A stretch of 64,000 nt of DNA from Nematostella vectensis (taxonomy: Eukaryota; Cnidaria; Anthozoa; Actiniaria; Edwardsiidae). A model generated the notes under the pieces. It searched no databases, had not been told where the DNA came from, and saw only the letters and a list, made by a program, of their open reading frames with translations. The stretch covers positions 11,978,887 to 12,042,886 of the forward strand of contig NC_064034.1 in assembly GCF_932526225.1 (NCBI RefSeq), read 5' to 3'. Shown here one piece after another: positions 1 through 8,637 of this stretch; within the stretch, counting starts at the first letter, position 1, and each line of letters begins with the position of its first letter. Both the position numbers and the translations under genes were made by a program.

Positions 1-1308
1 AGGAAAATCGCGATTAACTGTTATGATTAACGGCAAAAACGGAACCAGATCAACCTATGACAACAACTTCAAAAAAATGGCTTTATAACAAAAAAATTCG
101 GTACACAAATTGAAGATAATATACGGTACACGAACATTTCGTCTTGTTTGCCCGTGGTCGAATGACAGAATTGGAAAGCCGGGATTCCACTGTACATTTG
201 AAAATAGGGTGTAATTGATTTCTATTATGTATGAAATTAATTTATATCTATTAACATATATACTCATTATGCAAATGCGTGAGTTCAGGCGTTCGTAGAA
301 TAGTGCCGCACACACAGGTGTAGAGCGGGATATATCTTGATATATTGAAAGATCTGTACAGGACCCGAAACGATCCCCAAAAGTTCCCCAACTGATCCTG
401 GGACCCGAAACGATCCCCAAGAGTCGAAACCAGTCATGCTAGTATAGCAGGTGCCTTTTGCTATATGCTTGCTATTGAGAATCTCTTCTATGTAGGCGTT
501 TCCAGGTTGCTTTGGTATACCCAGTGTTATCCAGTCTTTCATTGTCTGTTTTGACGGCCGGTACGATAACAGACAGGGCGAGTGCAGTTTTCGAGCGCGA
601 ATCTCGGTGAAACGCATCTTCATCCTCGAAAACCCAGCGTGCTACGGGGGCGCTCTACGCCGAGAAGCTTTTTGCCGCTGTACAAGATAACGGTGGATCC
701 TCGAGCATAGCGCATCTTTTGCCTCACACGATTCGCCCGCGCAGGCGACACAAATGGGTCTTCAACTGGTCCCTATGCCGTAGGGTTTGCAAGGCATAGG
801 GGAGAGGGCTGCCGTTACTTTGGTTGTGCACCTTGCAGCAGGTATCCATGCACCTCTTGCCACACGTGTTTGCATCGTCAGGGCCACTTGCAGTGATCTT
901 TACTTACACTTTATTCTCGGTATAAAACTCGATCTAATTGCACTTTGCTTTACCAAAGAGGGGTGTAGAAGCCAACATGCCATCGTTTTAGTCTCCCTAC
1001 TAGCCCACCCCTATTTCCCATCCAAATACAAAATGCTTTATTAACGAACCGGATGGGAGATGCTTGGAGACGCGGAGGGGCCCGGGTTATTTGAGCTTCT
1101 TTAATACTGATAATCACCATGCTTTATGGATTAAATTCGTGTCTAAATATAAAAAAAACGGGGAACCAATTTGAATAGCTTTGCGGGCTTCCTGTGGTGT
1201 GCAAATTCTTATGCTAGTGGGAGGGGACAGTGGTCTTCAAGCATACCCTTCGTCGCAGTTAATAACGATATTCTGATGATGTAAAGATGATTCCGCGGGC
1301 GGGCCTTC
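1..1308. other. Upstream region, no gene recognised
   Basis: No exon could be supported here. A 19-base segment, GGACCCGAAACGATCCCCA, occurs twice (near 361 and 401). Bases about 153-215 resemble the right terminal arm of the inverted-repeat element at 42689-44019, so a related transposon end may lie here. The minus-strand open frame at 285-623 matches no family I know and has no clear splice context. Confidence 0.4.
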
Positions 1309-1481
1309 TCAAGCAGGGGTGCCCAATAATGGTCAGCGAAACCCCACTTCCCCCGAGCCATATATTGCTTGTAATATAAAACCACATTCCGAGCACGTTG
1401 CTCGTGACCGTCATGCCACTGGAGATGGTTTAAATTTTTGCGTTCTTCTCGCTTGTTTTTTTCTTTGTTTTGAGCCTCAAG
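1309..1481 (+). promoter_or_regulatory. Putative promoter/5' leader, copy 1
   Basis: A TATAAAA box at 1375-1381 lies about 100 bases before the start codon at 1482. The block from about 1309 (including CAGGGGTGCCC) through the start codon is repeated at 12777-12997 with the same TATA box and leader. Conservation of the TATA box in both copies supports a real promoter; the transcription start is not mapped. Confidence 0.5.
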
Positions 1482-1539
1482 ATGGCTTTGTTTAGCTGTG
1501 TGCTTGTGCTATGCTTGTTATTTCTCCATAAAGCCGTAG
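1482..1539 (+). CDS. First coding exon, signal peptide, copy 1
   Basis: The start codon sits in CAAGATGG. The exon encodes [19 protein letters not shown], a typical hydrophobic signal sequence, and ends in phase 1 at GTAAGT. It differs from the copy at 12998 by only a few bases. Confidence 0.75.
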
Positions 1540-4500
1540 GTAAGTTGTTCTAATGGAACGGGTCTCCCACAGCTCAAGCGCTCTTGATAAGTGCTTTTGA
1601 TAAGTGCTTTGTTTTTGTGACTCAATTTGAATAGCAGTGTTGAGCGTAATTTGTTTTTTTTATCATGAGCAATATGAGTTTAATAGATTATGTCAATTTG
1701 TGCAAGTTAAATTTTGTTTCTATTTGAAGCAATCATGACGCCATCCACTTCAATGCCATTATCCTTTACCGCCAAATTCTCAACAACTGAAATTGCAGTT
1801 ATACATTACAGTTATAAATCATTATCATTATGCATTGTATCAAAGTATGATTCCAGTAACTATTTTATATTATATTCAGGAATCCTTTTGTGTGTAAATC
1901 GTTTGAAAACGGTCGAAACAACTAACCACACACAACTAACTCATAAAGACTTGGTTTAATTTAGCGAAATTCAAAACGAAATCTGATCAATAATGACATG
2001 AAATGCAAAAACATGATTTTTAATCTGGTGGTAGATTCTTGGGTTATGACATGTCCCCCTATGTTATCTTTAAAAAAAAACACTGATCAACACTACACTA
2101 ATATAAAATAAATAATACTGCAGGCATGGGTGTATCAGTGCGGAAACATGCAATTAGGTGTAAATATAGCATGAGAAAGTGCTGTGAGTTCTTTGTTTTC
2201 TGACGTCGGAAATAAGAGCAAACAAGGGCAGAAGCAAGAGTTTCAAAAGTGCAGCTTGGTTTTTTTCTACATACGGAAAAAGATGATACTCGGCAATCGT
2301 TAAAAAAGACGGAAAGGATAGAATCATGTTAATTGCAAATCATGTTAATGGGTTTATGATAACCATAGGGCGCCTAATACCGAGATAATTAATGCTCTTT
2401 ACAACGATTAGATGAAATAATTTTATGCTTGATTATTTCAATTTACAATGGAAATCTTAAAATGAAAACGTTTAAAGAAAAAAAAAAGGAAAATTGCAAC
2501 CTATATACACGGAATAAAATTCTCAGGCTTTTAGGGAAGGGTCATTATTGGGAGGGCTGCTATGTTTGGGGGGAGGGTTGCGTTTTTTTGAGCGTCGATT
2601 TGGGGGAGGGCCTTAATTTTTGAAACAGGGTAAAGAAGAGGGCCTTATTTAACAGGTATTATCAATTTCCCGAGCCTCCTAAAAGTCTGGAATTTCAAAA
2701 TTTTTCTGGGGAGAACCCCAGAACCCCTACAAAATAGATAAATGAATGTGATGCGCCGACTTACACGTGAACTGCGTTTTGCTGGCATTGAAAACCATTA
2801 TCATCTGAAGTGTGGCTTCTACTCTTTTTATCTTTTGCAGTTTTGGTTTTATTTACTTCAATAACTGAATCTGTGAATTCCAAATTCATGTCAAAGCGCT
2901 CCCCCCTCCTCCCCCTGTCTTAGTATTTGCCGAAGAAGTTTTCTTTGGGGAGGGACTGGGTCCAAACTGCCATACAAAAGCCAGACAAAGGCACGTATAG
3001 TAAAAAATATAATTATTTCCGTTTCCCTTCTTTTAACAGGAACCTTATAAAATTTTTACAATGATGAAGGTAACATTTTAAACGAAAAAATATACTAATG
3101 AACGATTTAACAGAATAGGAATTCTGTATCGTAATAAAACTTTGCTGCATTGGAAATGTCATTTTTCTGTTTGTAATGTTTTCATTTTTACATGAAAGAT
3201 AATAATGTTAACTACTACCTTGAATCATAGAGAATCTTACACTTGTTTTCTTCACATTGTAGTTGTTAATGCAGATTGCTCTAGCGCTCCCTGTCAAAAT
3301 GGTGGAACTTGCACAGTTGTTTCTGGTGGGTACAGCTGCGCATGTCTGCCAGGATTTACCGGTAACGATTGTGAAAACGGTAAGCACTTGATTTGAAGGA
3401 ACAGATCCATGCTACTTCTAAATTCATTATTATTTATGCCTTTCCTTATCTTTTAGGACAATATTTCGAATACGAAAGACTAGGATGCTATAAAGATGCA
3501 GCTACCTCAGCCATAGCTAGCCTTGAGGGAGTAGACCCGATTTTAGACGGCGCCCCCAATGTTCGAACTCACGCCAAACGCAAATGCGCCTTAGTCGCTG
3601 TAAACAGAGGCTACACAGTATTCGCTGTACAGGACGGCGGAAAGTGTTTTTCTGCAGACGACGCGCATTTGACCTACTTCAAGTACGGCACATCATCATC
3701 ATGCGTGGATGGCAAAGGTGGAGTCCTGGCCAACGATGTCTACGTCCTGGGGGGTAAGTCAGTAGATTGTTAATAATAACCCTTATAGCGCGTAATTGAT
3801 ACGGCAGATGATACTTCACTTACTTTGACACTGAGTGCACATGCACAACCATTATTATGGAGATTGGAAAATAGAGGTCTTTTCAATAAACCATTTAGAG
3901 CATATGCGTAGCTTAATTGATTAGTACTTCTAATTGCATTTATAATAGCATGAACATTTTTAGTTTAGTAGAATTTCGACTGTCTCACTCTAATAAAAAA
4001 GCGCCGGGTGTGACTGTGGAACCTTAGAAACCTTGTCTTTCCTATTATAAGAAATCTAGAAAATTGTTGTGAAAGCAACTAGTACATATGTCTTATCTCT
4101 CACCTTCTTTCCAGCGAAATGTGGGAATTTCATTCAGAACGACATTATGCGAAAATCATCAAACCTATTCCAAGCCTCTTCGTTCAAGGATGGATTACGG
4201 GGCATACCTGTTGTGGGTCAGAGTTTTGCTTGGTGTCCTACAAGTGTTGATTCTAATCCTTACCTGCAAATCGATGCTGGTAAGCTTCTTATTAATCTCT
4301 TCTTCTAGACTACTAGAACACTTCCGAATCATGAAACTGGCGTAAATAGCTACAGTAGTCACGGAACCAGACGGAACCAGGTGTGCGAGCAATAATTAAA
4401 AAAAAATACCTTGGATCAAAACTTAACCTGTAGATTTTTTTCAGATTCGAATTTCACATAATAAATGTGCATCTAATCTCAAGGGCACAAAACGGATCTG

Positions 4501-7500
4501 TTCCGCAGCCGGTTTTTTTCTGGCTGGGAAGGTGTTAAACCCATCCGAATGGCAATTTTGTGGAGTTGAATAGTTGTGCTGGGAATATTTTTGGGGGGCG
4601 CTGGAGCGGATGCTTTGTGAAAAAAATCGTCCCGATCGGTTATACGGGTAATTATTCATATGCTAAAATACCTAACCACTGCTGGCTGTAAAAAAATGGT
4701 ACCTTCTGGGAAAAAGGAACACAGAATTATTTCCAAGCAGCTTTTAAAATGAATTTTTTCGGCATTAGAACATATTCAAACGACAAAGTATGGCCTTTGA
4801 CGTGTTTCGGGAAGGGGGGTTCATATGCCCTTGCCATATAACATTGGTGACATGAGACTAAACTAGGCTGTTAGAATTGAAAGCTAATACGTACACTGGC
4901 CCTAGCGTGCATTCATGTATAGAGAGAGATTTGTGAATTGAGTTCGTTATTATTTTTTACATCTATAGGCAAAAAGATATATCTTACCTCAGTCACGATC
5001 CAAGGCAAGGCCGGAGGATACACCGACTCCTTCCCATCACAAGTCTGCATGCAGACATTTGAGTCGGGGGCGTACAAGGATGTCAATAGAAATTATACTT
5101 CTAGCTTGGTAAAAATTTATTATGCATATATATTGTAGATAAATGTTGCCGAACTGTATAGAGACTTGGACAGAAGAGTAAAAGAAATTGTCGCGGTTTA
5201 TTCAAGTGCTGAAGATTTGGGGGGTGCGGTGTGTGGTAGATAGGAAATAATTATCTAGGATTTGCCTCACATTATAAATGGCATGGCAATTTATGCAGTT
5301 AAATTGGGGCTTTGTAAGAGGCTAATTTATTGGGAATAATTGATGTTAAAGCTTTCTACATCAGTCCCGTACCCAGGGGGGTGCAGAGGGTGCGAACGCA
5401 CCCCCCCACAACGGCCGAAAGTTCACTTTCGGTTCCCAATAGACGTGCTAGTTGTAGACAAAACTAAAAATCATAAGCTTGATCACTCTGGTATGTAGCC
5501 AAATCCAACAATAAACGTCCCGTGAAGATACTGCAAAGGCACAAAAAATCCCTTTTTGTTCTTTCGGAGTCCGTTAGATTTTTATCAGAGAACTCCTTCC
5601 CCCTGCAACCCCCCCCCCCTGGAAAAAAATGGTCCACTTTTTCGGTTTTGCACCCCCCCTCCCAAAGAAAAATCCTGAGTACGGGCCTGTACATAGAATG
5701 CTTCTTTTTAATAGTACGAGACTGCACGCCCAGCATATCTTGGTGGGACACCTGACACAGTAACCACGATAGAGCTTGCAAGCCCTGTCAGTAGCCAAAC
5801 GCTAAAGATCTCGCCACGGGGAACTCTCGGCACCAACAGTACTGGCTTGTGCTTTCGCGTAGAAGCTTATTCCTGCAGTAGTCCTAGCAGTAAGTTGAAC
5901 GCCCAGGGCGGACTCTACAGAAAAGTAGACGGGGTTGATCGTCCTATCTTTTAGGGTACAAAATTTCAACCAAATGCTATCCCTTAGGGGGATTTTTCCA
6001 ATTCTGTTATTTCTTAGGTTGTAAAATTCGACCAAATGCTATTTCTTGAGGGTTGTGAGTCGCAAAATATGGCAACGTTTCGGACTTTTGTTCAGTCGTT
6101 CTTTAGGGGGTGTTTAACGGTTTTTTCGATTCTGCGGGTTAAAATTCCTATGACCACACCCAATTTGCTATCTCTTGGGGTAAAAGTTTCTGTTGACCAC
6201 ACCCAAAGTGCTATCCCTTAGGGTTAAAATTGATTTTGCCGACGATCACTCCTGTTTGTTTTTATCGGAGTCCCTCGCGGGGTTAAACGTTTTTTATCGA
6301 TGTTGATAGCCAATAGGCTTGTTTTTTATAACACAGTTTATAATTCTGAGGTATGTTTATGTGCTATATATATATATATATATATATTACATAAATGATC
6401 CAGTCAGTAAAATTCAAGAACCTGAACACTCCTTTCCTGGGCAAGCTAAAAGAAGACACCGACAACATTAAAAAAGAACCTAAACTACTGATCCCCGCAG
6501 ATAAAACCACAAACTTCTACAAACTAGAGCCAGCTACCTACAAGAATCTCCTAGAAAAAGAAATAAACAAGTCCTACAAAAAAGCACCCTCCGAAACAAC
6601 GCAATCTGTCCACGAGAAAAACAAAGAGATCGCTACAAAACTGGATTTAGACGATAGAATGGACACCACAGCCAACAAGCAAGCCTTCATAACTCTCAAA
6701 GACCATAAGCCGAACTTCGCTAACAAACCTACCTGCAGACTCATCAACCCCACGAAACCCGAAATCGGAAAAATCAGCAAAAAGATCCTCGACCGTATCA
6801 ATAGCGTAATTGCAAAGAAACGAAACTTCAACCAATGGAAAAGCACTAAAGCCGTCATTGACTGGTTCAAGGCTGCCGAAAACAAACACCAACTCAACTT
6901 CATCTGTTTTGACATTGTAGAATTCTACCCATCTATCAGCCAAGACCTACTATCAAGAGCACTCGACTTCGCCTCCAACTATGACGAAATCACCCCTGAT
7001 GAAAAAGAGATCATAACCCACTCCAAGAGCTCCTTCCTGGTCCACAACCAAACACCCTGGCAGAAGAAAAGCAACACGATATTTGATGTTACGATGGGGA
7101 GCTTCGATGGCGCAGAAACCTGTGAACTTGTAGGCAACTTCCTTCTCTCCCAACTTCAGGACCTCAATATGAACGTAGGACTCTACCGCGACGACGGACT
7201 AGCCATCACCAACGCCACACCCAGAGCCACCGAAAACCTAAAAAAGGAACTATGCCGCATCTTCAACAACAACGGACTCCGAATCACCATTGAGGCAAAC
7301 AAACAAGTTGTCAATTTCCTAGACGTCACCCTCGACCTAAAACGTAATGCACACCAGCCTTATACAAAGCCAAACTCCTCGCTACAATATGTCCACCGTG
7401 AGAGCAACCACCCGCCCTCCATCACCAAGAACATCCCTGCTGGTATCAACAGACGCCTATCTGCCCTATCTTCAGACCAAGCCTCCTTTGACCAGACCGC

Positions 7501-8591
7501 GCCGCCTTACCAGAAAGCACTCGACGATAGCGGATACAACTACACGCTACGCTACGATCCCAACACCGTAACCAACCGAAAAACCCGCAAACGCAACAAC
7601 ATCCTATGGTACAACCCGCCCTTCAGCAAGAACACCAGCACCAACATCGGCCACAGATTCCTCACCCTGATAGACAAGCACTTTCCGAAAGACAACCACC
7701 TCCGTAAAATCTTCAACAGAAACACCATCAAAATCAGTTACAGCTGCATGAACAACACCAAACAGATCATCGACAACCACAACAAGCGCATCATCACCGC
7801 ATCGTCGGCCACCGAGATCGCCAACTCCGCCCCTACCACTACCAACAACAAGACATGCAACTGCCGACAGAAAGACACCTGCCCTCTAGACGGAAACTGC
7901 CTACAGACATCTGTTATCTACCAAGCTACCGTAACTCGAAAAGACAACAACACCTCGGAAACATACGTCGGGCTCACTGAAAACAGCTTCAAGACCAGGT
8001 ACAGAAACCACACCGCATCATTCCGACACGCCAAACACAGAAACTCCACCGAACTCAGCAAACACGTCTGGACTCTCAAGGACAACATGATTGAGTACTT
8101 TATTTCATGGCGCATTCTTTCTTCCCACTCCGCCTACAACAGTACCACTAAGCGTTGCAACCTCTGCCTCAAGGAAAAGCTGACGATCATCTGCCAACCC
8201 AAACTATCAACTCTAAATAAACGCAATGAACTCGTGTCCTCGTGCCGCCACAGAAACAAAGCCCTGCTACGAAACAATTAGAACTGTTAATCCCGTCACC
8301 GTTAAATTTTCGCGCTATCAATTTTTCACACGTTCCGCCTTGCATATTTATGTAACTCGCTATTGTTCCTCTTGCCGCCTTAGCTAAAACTATCAGTCTA
8401 TTATTATGTAAATTTCAATGTTAATAGTATATATACGATGGTAGGAATATTCTCATTAAATCCCCTGATGAGTGGGCAACCACGAAACAGACCTGTAGGG
8501 AAACCTATGTAGTTTGTATTTTTCTCAAACCAACACTATACACCGCTCTACTTTCGAGTATTGAGCACTTTCTATGAAAGCCTTCAACCAT

Positions 8592-8637
<46 letters not shown>

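Noticed and set aside
285-623. 112-codon minus-strand frame near the window start
   Set aside because: No recognised motif or convincing splice sites, and it overlaps repeated GGACCCGAAACGATCCCCA segments and transposon-like sequence.
823-900. Cys-rich minus-strand frame resembling a small secreted peptide
   Set aside because: No signal peptide or known cysteine framework could be shown; too weak to annotate.
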